A stretch of 64,000 bases of DNA from AP-15 sp963703745 (GCA_963703745.1 CAVPFL010000002.1:744001-808000), one strand, 5' to 3'; counted from the first letter of the stretch, positions 24,733 through 34,139 are shown. Numbers and translations: made by a program. The notes: a model not told the origin generated them from the sequence alone.

Positions 24733-26952
24733 CTAGCCAAGTGCCGTCTGGACGCGCGCGGGAGTAAATGGCAGGTCGCGCAAGCGACAGCCGGTCGCAT
24801 TGGCGAAGGCGTTGGCGATCGCGGCCGCCATCGGCCCCTGCGAGGCTTCGCCGGCGCCGAGCGGCTTTTCGACATTCCGGTCCAGAAGGGTGACGACGAT
24901 TTCAGGCACGTCCGGCATGGTCAGGATCGGGTAGCCGCTCCAATCGCGCGAGGTGATGCCGATGCGGTCGAAGCGAACGGCTTCGTGCAAGCTCCAGCTG
25001 GTCGACTGTATCATGCCGCCCTCGATCTGGTTCGCCAGCCCGTCGGGATTGATGTTCTGGCCCGCATCGGCGGCGGCAAAAGCCCGTGGCACCCGGACCC
25101 GACCCGTCTTGCGGTCGATCTCGACCTCGGCGACCACCGCCACATAGGTCGCGAGGTTCTTGTATTTGGCGAAGGCGACACCCCGGCCGCGCACGCCGTC
25201 GCCCTTCATCCCGGCCTTCCAGGCTGCTCTCCTCGTCACCGCGTTGATCACTGCGCGGGCGCGCTGATCGCTGATATGCGCGAGCCGGAACGCGACGGGA
25301 TCCTGTCCTGCCGCGACCGCAAGCTCGTCCATGAACGACTCTACGGCAAAGACGTTGGCGTATGCGCCGAGCGTGCGCAGTGCCGAGACGCGCAGCGGCA
25401 TTCCGGTAATCAGGTGATTGACCACTCGCTGATTGGGAAAATCATAAAGCGGCACCGCGTTGCGGTCACCGCCGCCGGCCGGCTGGGGAATATTGCTCGG
25501 CGGCCCCGGCCGGCTCGGTTCGGCGACGTACCAGCTGGCCAGGAGATTGTTGTCGCCGTCCGGTGCTGCCGGTCGGGTGCTGTGGGTATTGCTCCACACC
25601 TCATATACCCAGTCGACGATCTTGCCATTCGCGTCGAGTGAGGCCTTGGCGCGCGCAAGCATGGCCGGGCCATATGGCTCCCAAGCGAACTCGTCGTCGC
25701 GCATCCATTGCAGGCGCACCGGCCGTCCGGGAACCGCACGGGCCAGCAGTGCGGCATCGAGGGCCACATCGTCGGCGCCGTTGTGCCCATAGCAGCCCGA
25801 GCCTTCGGCGTGTACACAGCGGACCGCACCGGCATCGAGCTTCAACGCCTTCGCAAGGTCGCGTTTGAGCGGGAAGACCCCCTGCGAATGGGTCCATACC
25901 GTAAGCTTACCGTCCGTGAATTCGGCGATAGCGCAGGACGGCCCGATCGAGGCATGCGCGATATAGGGCCTGGTATAGGTCGCCTCTAAGGTTTGTTCGA
26001 CCGGGGAAGCCGCCGCCTGCTTCTCGCTGACCACCGAGGATTGGGTCGGCAGCGCCATCAACTGCTCGAGGAGCCGCGTGGGATCCGGCAACTCCGAGCC
26101 GCCGCCCCATTTGGCCGCGCCGATCAGCGCCTCGCGCGCCTTGATCGCCTGCTCCTCCCGCTCGCTGACGACGCCGAGAAAGCTCCCGTCGCGCACCACG
26201 GTAATTACGCCCGGTATTGCCCGCGCAGTGGCTTCGTCGAGATTGTCGAGCCGAGCGTCATAGCGCGGGGGCCGCACCACGCGTCCATGCACCATCCGGG
26301 GCAGGCGAATGTCCTGCACATAGGCCGCGCCGCCCGTCACCTTGGCCGGGATATCGCGCCGCGGCACCGAGCGGCCGACGATCTTTTGCTCGGTCAGCGG
26401 CTTTGGCGCCACGGTTGCGGTGACTTCGCGACGAAGATCGAGCCCGGCCGTGAGCTCGCCATAGCCTAGCTTGCGGCCGTCGGGTGCGGCGATGACGCCG
26501 TCATTCACGGTGAGCGCCTCGCCGGGCTGCTCGAGATGCTTGGCGGCAGCGTCGACGAGCAGGGCGCGCGCCTCCGCGCAGGCGAGCCGGATCGCTGTGC
26601 CGCCGTACTCGATCGACTGGCTGCCGGAGGTATAGCCTTCATCCGGGGTTTGCGCGGTATCGCCGGAGATCATGTCGACGCGAGCGAACGGTAGATCGAG
26701 CTCCTCGGCGGCGATCTGCGCCAGCGCCGTTGTGATCCCCTGGCCCAGCTCGACCTTGCCGGTGAAGATCGTCGCCGACCCGTCGGCATTGATGCGCAGC
26801 CAGGCGTCGAGCATGGGGTTATTGGCCAGGCTTCCCGGTAGTTTCGGCGCCTGCGCGCCGGCGAGGCGCGGGGCGAGCGTGAAGGCGACGACGAGCGCGC
26901 CCGCCGCCTTGCCGAACTGCCGCCGAGTGAGGTTGACCGCGGCGCCGGTCAT
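24733..26952 (-). CDS. Molybdopterin-binding large subunit of a xanthine-oxidase family hydroxylase (IorB-like)
   Basis: Large subunit, 739 residues from ATG 26952, of a two-subunit molybdenum hydroxylase like isoquinoline 1-oxidoreductase. The N-terminus has a Tat-type signal (LTRRQFGKAAGALVVAFTLA), so the folded enzyme is probably exported to the periplasm with its small subunit. Two aldehyde-oxidase-type domains follow (KVELGQGITTALAQIAAEEL, GSGCYGHNGADDVALDAALL), and the active-site Glu is in PLGAGEASQGPMAAAIANA. The start overlaps the small-subunit stop as ATGA. Substrates in this family are N-heterocycles or aldehydes; here unknown. Confidence 0.9.
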   Translation of the reverse strand: MTGAAVNLTRRQFGKAAGALVVAFTLAPRLAGAQAPKLPGSLANNPMLDAWLRINADGSATIFTGKVELGQGITTALAQIAAEELDLPFARVDMISGDTAQTPDEGYTSGSQSIEYGGTAIRLACAEARALLVDAAAKHLEQPGEALTVNDGVIAAPDGRKLGYGELTAGLDLRREVTATVAPKPLTEQKIVGRSVPRRDIPAKVTGGAAYVQDIRLPRMVHGRVVRPPRYDARLDNLDEATARAIPGVITVVRDGSFLGVVSEREEQAIKAREALIGAAKWGGGSELPDPTRLLEQLMALPTQSSVVSEKQAAASPVEQTLEATYTRPYIAHASIGPSCAIAEFTDGKLTVWTHSQGVFPLKRDLAKALKLDAGAVRCVHAEGSGCYGHNGADDVALDAALLARAVPGRPVRLQWMRDDEFAWEPYGPAMLARAKASLDANGKIVDWVYEVWSNTHSTRPAAPDGDNNLLASWYVAEPSRPGPPSNIPQPAGGGDRNAVPLYDFPNQRVVNHLITGMPLRVSALRTLGAYANVFAVESFMDELAVAAGQDPVAFRLAHISDQRARAVINAVTRRAAWKAGMKGDGVRGRGVAFAKYKNLATYVAVVAEVEIDRKTGRVRVPRAFAAADAGQNINPDGLANQIEGGMIQSTSWSLHEAVRFDRIGITSRDWSGYPILTMPDVPEIVVTLLDRNVEKPLGAGEASQGPMAAAIANAFANATGCRLRDLPFTPARVQTALG

Positions 26953-27416
26953 GACTTCCCCATAGTTTGCGCCGCGCGCAGCACTGCGCGGACGATCCGG
27001 TTGTGGGTGCCGCATCGGCACAGATTCTGCGCCAGCGCCTCACGCACCTCGGCGGCGGTCGGGTGCGGGTTCTGATCGAGCAGATCCTTCGCGGTCATGA
27101 TCATGCCGTTGATGCAATAGCCGCACTGGACGGCCTGGGCGTCGATGAAAGCCTGCTGCAGCGGATGCGGCTTGTCGACCGTGCCGAGCCCCTCGATGGT
27201 GGTGATCTCGGCTTCGCCGACGGTACCGATCTCGGTGACGCAGGAGCGCACCGCCCGGCCGTCGAGCAGCACCGTGCAGGCGCCGCACTGGGCGAGCCCG
27301 CAGCCGAATTTGGCCCCGTTGAGCTCGAGATCGTTGCGCAGCACATAGAGCAGCGGCGTATCGGCATCCGCCGGCACCGATCGCTGCGAACCGTTGACCC
27401 TGAGACTGATCGTCAT
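26949..27416 (-). CDS. 2Fe-2S small subunit of the molybdenum hydroxylase (IorA-like)
   Basis: Electron-transfer subunit of 155 residues with two [2Fe-2S] clusters. The plant-ferredoxin-type cluster is formed by CGLAQCGACTVLLDG and a later Cys, and the second by CGYCINGMIM plus CRCGTHNRIVRAV. Canonical order and spacing match IorA/CoxS-type subunits. It is the first gene of the pair and overlaps the large subunit by four bases. No FAD (CoxM-type) subunit is encoded next to it, consistent with the IorAB type that passes electrons to a cytochrome. Confidence 0.93.
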   Translation of the reverse strand: MTISLRVNGSQRSVPADADTPLLYVLRNDLELNGAKFGCGLAQCGACTVLLDGRAVRSCVTEIGTVGEAEITTIEGLGTVDKPHPLQQAFIDAQAVQCGYCINGMIMTAKDLLDQNPHPTAAEVREALAQNLCRCGTHNRIVRAVLRAAQTMGKS

Positions 27417-27707
27417 CCTTCACCCTTGCGCTGCCCTACGCGACGGCCATTCTGCTCCGGCGCACGCCCGCCGTCGAGAACCCGGCGTCATCGTGCCCGG
27501 AACAGATCAACAGATTTAAAAGGAGCTACGCCAAATTACTCCCGGACCCAGAACGAACGGTGGGTTTTACCTGAGCCTGGAATCCGTTGCGCCCCTGAGC
27601 GATAACCCGCTCGTCAGTCTGTCCATCCTGGCCTCCTGACCAACCCGGCCACGGCGGAGAGCGCAGTGATCACGCCGCCCCCAGTTGACCACCGGATAGG
27701 ACCCGCC

Positions 27708-28091
27708 ATGTTTAGATCCCCCCAGATCAACATCTACTCCCGCGATCTCGCCAAGGCGCAGTTGTTCTACGCGTCACTAGGATTTAAAGAGGCGTTTCGT
27801 ACTCCACCGACGGGCAACCCGACCCACGTTGAGCTTCAGCTTGATGGATTCAAACTGGGAATCGCGACCGTTGAAGCGGCGCAGCAGCACCACGGGCTCG
27901 CGCCTGGCGGCGAGGGGCGTCGGATCGAAGTCGTCGTCTGGACAGACGACACCGATGCTGCCATCGAGCGGTTGGCGGCGGCCCGAGCGCCAGTCCTATC
28001 GCCGGCGCACGACTTTCTGAATGGGCGATTGCGTGCGGGTTGGGTGGCCGACCCAGACGGAAATCCGATCCAGCTTGTGCAGCGGAAGTGA
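27708..28091 (+). CDS. VOC/glyoxalase-family protein
   Basis: Single VOC-fold protein of 127 residues from ATG 27708 (preceded by AGGA; a GTG at 27666 is a poorer start). The pattern INIYSRDLAKAQLFYASLGF at the start, and the C-terminal WVADPDGNPIQLVQRK, are typical. The family includes glyoxalases, extradiol dioxygenases and antibiotic-binding proteins. Metal ligands cannot be assigned with confidence, so the activity is unknown. It is followed by pentapeptide-repeat genes. Confidence 0.82.
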   Translation: MFRSPQINIYSRDLAKAQLFYASLGFKEAFRTPPTGNPTHVELQLDGFKLGIATVEAAQQHHGLAPGGEGRRIEVVVWTDDTDAAIERLAAARAPVLSPAHDFLNGRLRAGWVADPDGNPIQLVQRK

Positions 28092-28123
28092 TAATGCCGC
28101 GAGCTTTAAAGTAAAATCCTGCC

Positions 28124-28912
28124 ATGTCGGAATCGGAGAGGCCGCAATCGCCGTTTGCCGGAAAGCTCGACTTTTCGGCACGGCCACCTCTTCGAACGCT
28201 CTCCTCCGACGAGATCGAGCGCATACTGGCGGAACACCGGCTGTATCTCGAAACCGAATGGCATCAAGGCCATCGTGCAAATTTTGCCTCGGTCGATCTA
28301 ACGGGGCGAGATTTCTCCGGGCGGAACCTACGCGGGATCAAAATGGACCGCGCTCTGCTCAAAAGTGCCGACTTCAGCCGCGCCGGATTGCAGAGCGCGA
28401 ACCTTATCGGTGCGATACTCGAGGAGGCCCACCTCGACGACGCGGACCTGTCCGGCGCGCGTCTCAGCGGCGCAAACCTGGTTTCGGCGAGCCTCCAAAA
28501 CGCCCGTCTGGCCAAAACAGAATTGGAGTTCGCGCTGCTGGCCAAGGCGGCGCTGCACGGCGCCAATCTACATGCGGCCGATCTGAGCGGCGCGCTGCTC
28601 GATCGCGCTGTACTGTCGCGGGCCGATCTACGTGAGACGAATTTGCGCGGGGCCGGGTTGTGCGATGCGCGGCTCGACGAGGCCGACCTGCGGGATGCGC
28701 GGCTGGGCGGCGCGTTTCTTGCCGGGGCCTCGCTGCGTAGCGCCGATTTGCGTGGCGCCTATCTGCGCTTGGCGAGGCTCGACGGCGCCGACTTGTCCGG
28801 CGCTGATCTCCGCGGCACCCAAGGCTTGAGGCAGGCGCAAATCGATCAGGCGCATTGCGATAGCAGAACCAGGCTGCCCGAAGGTATGAAGGGAGGAGGT
28901 GATGCCGGATGA
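28124..28912 (+). CDS. Pentapeptide-repeat protein
   Basis: Protein of 262 residues. After a 55-residue N-terminal region (SSDEIERILAEHRLYLETEW), nearly all the rest is pentapeptide repeats of the A(D/N)LxX type, for example ANLIGAILEEAHLDDADLSG. These form a right-handed square beta-helix. No membrane segment is present. Pentapeptide proteins range from gyrase-protecting DNA mimics to proteins of unknown function; there is no evidence for DNA mimicry here. It overlaps the next pentapeptide gene by 11 bases. Confidence 0.9.
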   Translation: MSESERPQSPFAGKLDFSARPPLRTLSSDEIERILAEHRLYLETEWHQGHRANFASVDLTGRDFSGRNLRGIKMDRALLKSADFSRAGLQSANLIGAILEEAHLDDADLSGARLSGANLVSASLQNARLAKTELEFALLAKAALHGANLHAADLSGALLDRAVLSRADLRETNLRGAGLCDARLDEADLRDARLGGAFLAGASLRSADLRGAYLRLARLDGADLSGADLRGTQGLRQAQIDQAHCDSRTRLPEGMKGGGDAG

Positions 28913-29291
28913 CGAGCTACTCGCTGTGCTGCGCCGCGGCGCCGAGGCTTGGAATGCCTTGCGCGCGACACGCGATGAGGCACCGGATCTGTCTCGGGCT
29001 GGCCTGCGGGGTCTCGATTTGAGAAGGTTCGATCTGTCTCGCGTCGACCTGCGGGGCGCCGATCTGCGCGGGACCAACTGCTCCGAAGCCAACCTCGCCG
29101 GCGCGCATCTTGAAGGAGCGAATCTGTTCAAGGCAGTGCTCGACGGCGCCGATCTCGCTGGGGCCTACCTTTATGACGCGCAATTTCTGAATTGCGCTCA
29201 GCTCGTCGTCACCCGGGGCTGGCAGTCGGCCTTCCGCGACGACGCGCTGGCCTGCGGCGCTCCAATTCCACTAGGGCAACCTCCGACATAG
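28902..29291 (+). CDS. Second pentapeptide-repeat protein
   Basis: Protein of 129 residues. An N-terminal helix (ELLAVLRRGAEAWNALRATR) precedes about 13 pentapeptide repeats (LRGADLRGTNCSEANLAGAH), with a non-repetitive C-terminus. It starts at ATG 28902 inside the end of the first pentapeptide gene, behind GGGAGGAGG, so the two are translationally coupled. They may form one structural unit. The cobalamin riboswitch begins about 20 bases downstream. Confidence 0.88.
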   Translation: MPDDELLAVLRRGAEAWNALRATRDEAPDLSRAGLRGLDLRRFDLSRVDLRGADLRGTNCSEANLAGAHLEGANLFKAVLDGADLAGAYLYDAQFLNCAQLVVTRGWQSAFRDDALACGAPIPLGQPPT

Positions 29292-29309
29292 TAATCGGGT
29301 TGGCGGCTC

Positions 29310-29485
29310 GTCGCGCCGCATGCTAGCGTGGACCGTGCGATGCGACAGGGAAGTCCGGTGCAAGACCGGCGCTGCCCCCGCAACTGTTAACGGCGAGTCC
29401 GCGGCAACAGCCACTGGTTCGGGCGATGGCCCGGCCGGGAAGGTGCCGCGGGCGACGACCCCGAGCCAGGAGACCTCCGCATCGC
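29310..29485 (+). promoter_or_regulatory. Cobalamin (B12) riboswitch
   Basis: Conserved elements appear in order. GGGAAGTCCGGTGCAAGACC and GGCGCTGCCCCCGCAAC lie at 29348-29383. The B12-box type ACAGCCACTGG is near 29407, then CCGGGAAGGTG near 29435, and the closing GAGCCAGGAGACC lies at 29463-29475. This is the classic adenosylcobalamin aptamer that lowers expression when the cofactor is abundant. It precedes cobP and so probably controls the whole cobP-cobI operon. The exact P1 ends are approximate. Confidence 0.95.
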
Positions 29486-29523
29486 CGCTGCTGGGGCGAT
29501 TCCTCGGGGTGGAGGAGGGACCA

Positions 29524-30069
29524 TTGCCATTATCGTTTGCGATCCCGACGCGTCTGCCGCCGGTCACCCTGGTCCTGGGCGGCGCCCGTTCGGGCAAGAG
29601 CCGCTATGCCGAGCGCCTCGTCGAGGGCGCCGCCTTGGGCGGCACCTATTGCGCGACCGCGGAGGCTGGGGATGGCGAGATGGCCCGCCGCATCGCCGCC
29701 CATCGGGCGCGGCGCGGTCCTTTCTGGCATACGGTCGAAGTGCCGCTGGCGCTGGCACCGGTGATCGCGAGCGAGACGACGCGTGAGCGTCCGCTGCTGA
29801 TCGACTGCCTGACCCTGTGGTTGTCGAATCTGCTGCTGGCGGGCAGGTCGGTGGACGAGGAGAGCCCAGCACTCTGCGCTGCATTGCGGCTGGCCACCGG
29901 TCCGGTAGTGGTGGTCGCCAACGAGGTGGGGATGGGCCTCGTCCCCGAGACACCGCTCGGACGGCGGTTTCGTGATGCCGCTGGCAGCCTCAACCAAGAG
30001 ATCGCAGCACTCGCCGACTGTGTCGTCTTTGTCGCCGCCGGTCTGCCGCTGATACTGAAGGAGCCATGA
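29524..30069 (+). CDS. cobP: Adenosylcobinamide kinase/guanylyltransferase
   Basis: Bifunctional enzyme (CobU in Salmonella terms) that phosphorylates adenosylcobinamide and then adds GMP, giving the nucleotide-loop precursor. Walker A is TLVLGGARSGKSRYAERLV near residue 20. Later motifs are the IAAHRARR region with the family His, LLIDCLTLWLSNLL, and VVVVANEVGMGLVPETPLGR. The TTG at 29524 is preceded by GGAGGAGGGA and gives 181 residues, the expected size; the frame is open further upstream through the riboswitch. First structural gene after the riboswitch. Confidence 0.93.
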   Translation: MPLSFAIPTRLPPVTLVLGGARSGKSRYAERLVEGAALGGTYCATAEAGDGEMARRIAAHRARRGPFWHTVEVPLALAPVIASETTRERPLLIDCLTLWLSNLLLAGRSVDEESPALCAALRLATGPVVVVANEVGMGLVPETPLGRRFRDAAGSLNQEIAALADCVVFVAAGLPLILKEP

Positions 30070-30095
30070 CGATGCCGTCGCTTCGAGCGATGATT

Positions 30096-30200
30096 CGCCC
30101 CTCACCCTCCCGCTTCGCGGGTCCCTCCCTCTCCCCGCAAGCGGGGCGAGGGGCATCCTCGCTCTCTTCCCTCACCCCGCCGTGCGGGGAGAGAGCCAGG
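30096..30200. repeat. REP-like palindromic elements between cobP and cobW remnant
   Basis: Contains CCCCTCACCCTCCCGCTTCG CGGG, then CCCTCTCCCCGCAAGCGGGG and CCCCGCCGTGCGGGGAGAGA. These are nested GC-rich palindromes of the kind dispersed in alphaproteobacterial genomes. The first unit closely matches the element inside cobQ at 35481-35540. They lie in untranslated space here and may form stable RNA hairpins. Confidence 0.8.
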
Positions 30201-30245
30201 CTGAGCGGCATTTGCACCATCGTGCCGCGCTCGGGAGGGCCTGAC

Positions 30246-30410
30246 ATGTGCCGCGTCCCGACAACGGTCATCGCCGGCTTTCTCGGCGCGGGCAAGACGA
30301 GCCTGGCGCGGCATCTCCTGTCCTGCGCCGATAGTCGGCGGCTCGCCCTCGTCGTTCGACGAGTTCGGCGCGATACGATCAGCTGGGCTTTAGGAGCGCC
30401 GGGCGACTGA
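30246..30410 (+). pseudogene. cobW: Truncated cobW
   Basis: Starts MCRVPTTVIAGFLGAGKTSL with an intact Walker A, as in CobW, the zinc-binding GTPase normally encoded just before cobN. After ARHLLSCADSRRLALVV the frame slips by one base; the continuing CobW sequence DEFGAIRSAGL is in the next frame and stops at once. The remaining 250 or so residues (CxCC motif, C-terminal domain) are missing, and cobN begins right after. So cobW has been reduced to about 45 codons. Confidence 0.85.
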
Positions 30411-33400
30411 ATGCATCTCCTTGCAACCATCTCCGGGACGATCCCCGACGGCTCGGCCGCGGTCGACCTTGCGCAGACCACGGGGGACATCGTGCTGCTG
30501 TCGAGCGCCGACACGGAGCTGGCGCTGCTCGCCGCCGCCCAGGCTAGGCTTCGCGCAAAGGATCCTGGCTTGCCGAGCCTGCGCCTCGCTTCGATCCTCA
30601 GCCTCGGCCACAATTTCTCGGTCGATCTCTATGCCGAGACGGTGGCGGGCGCCCGCCTCGTTATCGCCCGGCTGCTCGGCGGCAGCGCCTATTGGCGCTA
30701 TGGCGTCGAGCGTTTGGTAGAGACCTGTGGCGCGCATGGCATTGCGCTGGCGCTGTTGCCGGGCGACGACAAGCCTGACGCAGAGCTATCCGGACTTTCG
30801 AGCCTCTCGCCCGAGGCACTCCACCGGCTGGGGTGCTATCTCGTCGAGGGCGGCCCGGCGAATGCCGAGAATTTGCTGCGCTATGCGGGGTCGCTGATCG
30901 GGCACGATACGGTCTGGGCCGAGCCCGCTCCTTTGCTGCGTGCGGGGCTCTACTGGCCGGGTCGGGGATTGCTGAGCCTCGACGAGATCGCCGCGCAATG
31001 GCGCGGTGCGGGCGGCATCGTGCCGATCGTCTTTTATCGGGCGCTCGTGCAGTCGGCGAACACCGCACCGATCGACGCCCTCGTCCGCGCTCTCTCGGCG
31101 CGCCGTCTGCGGCCCCTGCCGATCTTTGTGCAGAGCCTGAAGGACGGCGAGGCCGCGGCATTGTTCGGCACGGCCTTCGCAGAGGCTCCGCCCGCGGTGA
31201 TCCTCAACGCAACCGGGTTTTCCGTGCGGGCGGGTGGCGCGAGCGATCCGCTCGCGGCGGCGGACTGCCCGGTCCTGCAGGTCGTCTTCGCCGGGAATGA
31301 TGAGGAAAGGTGGCGCGCCGGAACCCGCGGCCTAGGCCCACGCGACCTTGCGATGAATGTGGCGCTGCCCGAGATCGACGGGCGCATCCTGTCCCGCGCG
31401 GTTTCGTTCAAAGCACCGCTCGGCCGCGACCCCGAGACCGAAGCCGACCTCGTCGGCTACCAGCCGGTCGCCGACCGCGTCGCCTTTGTCGCCGATCTGG
31501 CGCGCAACTGGACGCGGCTGCGGGCGAAGCCCGCGAAGGAACGCCGCATCGCGCTGATCCTCGCCAACTATCCGAACCGCGACGGCCGTATCGGCAACGG
31601 CGTCGGCCTCGACACACCGGCATCGGTGATCGCGATCCTGCGAGCCCTCGCCGGAGCGGGCTACAGGATTGCCGATGCGCCGGAAGACGGCGCAACGCTG
31701 GTCCGGCAACTGCTCGCCGGCCCGACCAACGCGAACCCTCAAGCGGCGGGCGAGGAATCGCTGTCATTCGCCGAATACTCGGCATTCTTCGCGACCTTGC
31801 CTGCGATTGTGCAAACGGCGGTCACGGCACGCTGGGGCGCCGCCGAGCGCGACCCGTTTTTCCGGCCGGGACGGCTCGATTGCGGCCGATTTGCAATTCC
31901 CGGCTTCCGGGCGGGCAATGTCGCGGTGCTGATCCAGCCGGCACGCGGCTATAATATCGATCCAAAATCGACCTACCACGATCCGGCGCTGGTGCCGCCG
32001 CACGCTTATTTCGCGGCTTATGCATGGCTCGCCGATGATTTTCGCGCCGATGCGATCATTCATCTCGGGAAGCACGGCACGCTCGAATGGCTGCCGGGGA
32101 AAGCGATCGCACTGTCGCCTGAGTGCTTCCCCGAAGCGGTATTGGCGCCACTGCCGCATCTCTATCCGTTCATCGTCAATGATCCGGGCGAGGGGACGCA
32201 GGCCAAAAGGCGCGCCCAGGCAGTGATCGTGGATCACCTGACACCGCCGCTGACCCGAGCCGGCAGTTACGGACGCGTCGCTGAGCTCGAGCGCCTGATC
32301 GACGAATATTACGAAGCCGCCCAGGGCGACGCGCGGCGGGTTGGCGTGCTCGCCGTGGCGATCCTCGACCAGGCTCGTGCCGGCGGGCTCGACGGCGATT
32401 GCGGCATCACCGGCGAGGAGGACCCCGCAACCGCGCTAGCGAAGCTCGACGGGTTCCTGTGCGAGCTTAGGGAACTGCAAATCCGCGATGGGCTGCACGT
32501 TTTTGGCGCTAGCCCCGGGGGTGAACAACTCGACGCGCTGCTGCTCGCCTTTGCTCGCGCCGGGCGTGGCGCGGCATCGGAGGATGCCTCGCTGTTGCGT
32601 GCACTTGCTGCCGATCTGGGGCTTGGAGCGGACCCGCTCGCCTTGGATCTCGCGGAGTTGTGGACTGGTCCACGTCCGGCGGTATTGAGTGGCGCCGGAC
32701 CGTGGCGTAGCGCCGGGGATACGGTGGAGCGCCTCGAGGACCTGGCTCTGCGTCTGGTTGCGGGCGAGGCCCGCCCAGAAGAGGGTTGGCTCCAGAGCCG
32801 AGCTGTTCTCGGGTGGATCGAGCGCCAACTTCGTCCGAATGTTGTCGGGTGCGGCGCGGCCGAAGTCTCTGGACTGCTCGCCGGGCTCGACGGATGCTTC
32901 GTGTCACCCGGACCCTCGGGTGCGCCGAGCCGCGGCCGGCCGGAGGTATTGCCGACCGGCCGCAATTTCTTCTCGGTCGATACCCGCGCGGTGCCGACCC
33001 AGGCGGCCTGGCAGCTCGGCTGGAAATCGGCGGCGCTGCTGCTCGAACGCCATGCCCAGGAATACGGCAACTATCCGGCGCGGGTCGCATTGTCGGCTTG
33101 GGGTACGGCGAATATGCGGACAGGCGGCGACGATGTTGCCCAGGCATTGGCGCTGATGGGGGTGCGGCCAATCTGGGAAGCTTCGAGCGGTCGGGTGACC
33201 GGGTTTGAGATCCTGCCCGCCTCGGTGCTCGATCGGCCGCGGGTTGATGTCACTTTGCGCGTCTCGGGCTTCTTTCGCGACGCGTTTCCAGGGCTGATCG
33301 ATCTCGTCGATGCGGCGGCCCGCGCGGTCGCGGCTCTCGATGAGTCACCCGAGACAAACCCGCTCGCCGCTCGGGTTGCAGCCGACCGGCGAACGTTGGA

Positions 33401-34139
33401 AAACCAAGGGGTAGCACCCGAAGAAGCCGAGCGACGTGCCGGATACCGGGTTTTCGGGTCTAAGCCCGGCGCCTACGGGGCCGGCCTGCAAACCCTGTTC
33501 GACGAGCGAATTTGGCAGCAGGAGGCTGATCTCGCAGACGCTTATCTCGGCTGGAGCGGCTACGCTTATGGCGCCAGCGCCGAGGGCTGCGCGGAGCGAG
33601 CTATGCTCGAGGCCCGACTCGGTGCCGCCGACGCCGTACTGCATAACCAGGACAACCGCGAGCACGACCTGCTCGACAGCGACGATTATTATCAATTCGA
33701 GGGCGGGCTCGCCCTTGTCGTGCGGCAGCTCTCGGGCCGCGCGCCGGCGGTCTGGCACAACGACCATTCGCGCCCCGATATGCCGCGCATCCGCAGCCTG
33801 CGTCAGGAGCTGGGGCGCGTTGTCCACGGTCGCGCGGCAAACCCGCGCTGGATCGCCGGCGTGATGCGCCACGGCTATAAGGGTGCGGCCGAAATCGCTG
33901 CGACGGTCGACTATCTTTTTGCATTCGCGGCCACATCCCGGGCGGTCGACGATGCGCATTTCGATGCGCTCTACGACGCCTATCTCGCCGACGAATCGGT
34001 GCGCGACTTCATGGCCGAGCACAATCCAGCCGCACTCGCCGAGACCCGTGGCCGCTTTGCGGAGGCAATAGATCGTGGGTTGTGGCGTCCGCGGAGCAAC
34101 AGCGCGCGCGAGTCGCTCGCACAAGGGAGCGCGCCGTGA
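30411..34139 (+). CDS. cobN: Cobaltochelatase subunit CobN
   Basis: Large subunit (1242 residues) of the ATP-dependent CobNST chelatase that inserts cobalt into hydrogenobyrinic acid a,c-diamide in the oxygen-tolerant (late insertion) pathway. Family features run along its length: the N-terminal DLAQTTGDIVLLSSADTELA, GNGVGLDTPASVIAILRAL, AYAWLADDFRADAIIHLGKH with GTLEWLPGK, and GGDDVAQALALMGVRPIWE with the C-terminal metal-chelatase motifs. Length is normal. CobS and CobT, the AAA partners, are not in this window. The start follows the cobW remnant and the stop overlaps cobO by four bases. Confidence 0.96.
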   Translation: MHLLATISGTIPDGSAAVDLAQTTGDIVLLSSADTELALLAAAQARLRAKDPGLPSLRLASILSLGHNFSVDLYAETVAGARLVIARLLGGSAYWRYGVERLVETCGAHGIALALLPGDDKPDAELSGLSSLSPEALHRLGCYLVEGGPANAENLLRYAGSLIGHDTVWAEPAPLLRAGLYWPGRGLLSLDEIAAQWRGAGGIVPIVFYRALVQSANTAPIDALVRALSARRLRPLPIFVQSLKDGEAAALFGTAFAEAPPAVILNATGFSVRAGGASDPLAAADCPVLQVVFAGNDEERWRAGTRGLGPRDLAMNVALPEIDGRILSRAVSFKAPLGRDPETEADLVGYQPVADRVAFVADLARNWTRLRAKPAKERRIALILANYPNRDGRIGNGVGLDTPASVIAILRALAGAGYRIADAPEDGATLVRQLLAGPTNANPQAAGEESLSFAEYSAFFATLPAIVQTAVTARWGAAERDPFFRPGRLDCGRFAIPGFRAGNVAVLIQPARGYNIDPKSTYHDPALVPPHAYFAAYAWLADDFRADAIIHLGKHGTLEWLPGKAIALSPECFPEAVLAPLPHLYPFIVNDPGEGTQAKRRAQAVIVDHLTPPLTRAGSYGRVAELERLIDEYYEAAQGDARRVGVLAVAILDQARAGGLDGDCGITGEEDPATALAKLDGFLCELRELQIRDGLHVFGASPGGEQLDALLLAFARAGRGAASEDASLLRALAADLGLGADPLALDLAELWTGPRPAVLSGAGPWRSAGDTVERLEDLALRLVAGEARPEEGWLQSRAVLGWIERQLRPNVVGCGAAEVSGLLAGLDGCFVSPGPSGAPSRGRPEVLPTGRNFFSVDTRAVPTQAAWQLGWKSAALLLERHAQEYGNYPARVALSAWGTANMRTGGDDVAQALALMGVRPIWEASSGRVTGFEILPASVLDRPRVDVTLRVSGFFRDAFPGLIDLVDAAARAVAALDESPETNPLAARVAADRRTLENQGVAPEEAERRAGYRVFGSKPGAYGAGLQTLFDERIWQQEADLADAYLGWSGYAYGASAEGCAERAMLEARLGAADAVLHNQDNREHDLLDSDDYYQFEGGLALVVRQLSGRAPAVWHNDHSRPDMPRIRSLRQELGRVVHGRAANPRWIAGVMRHGYKGAAEIAATVDYLFAFAATSRAVDDAHFDALYDAYLADESVRDFMAEHNPAALAETRGRFAEAIDRGLWRPRSNSARESLAQGSAP

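Noticed and set aside
24502..25641. Plus-strand open frame of 379 codons
   Set aside because: Antisense to the GFA protein and the molybdenum hydroxylase large subunit, with no recognisable motif.
30096..30200. CRISPR repeats
   Set aside because: The repeats are nested palindromes without regular spacing or unique spacers, so REP-like elements are the better reading.
32309..33070. Minus-strand open frame opposite cobN
   Set aside because: It is Ser/Arg/Pro-rich and lies wholly inside the well-conserved cobN.
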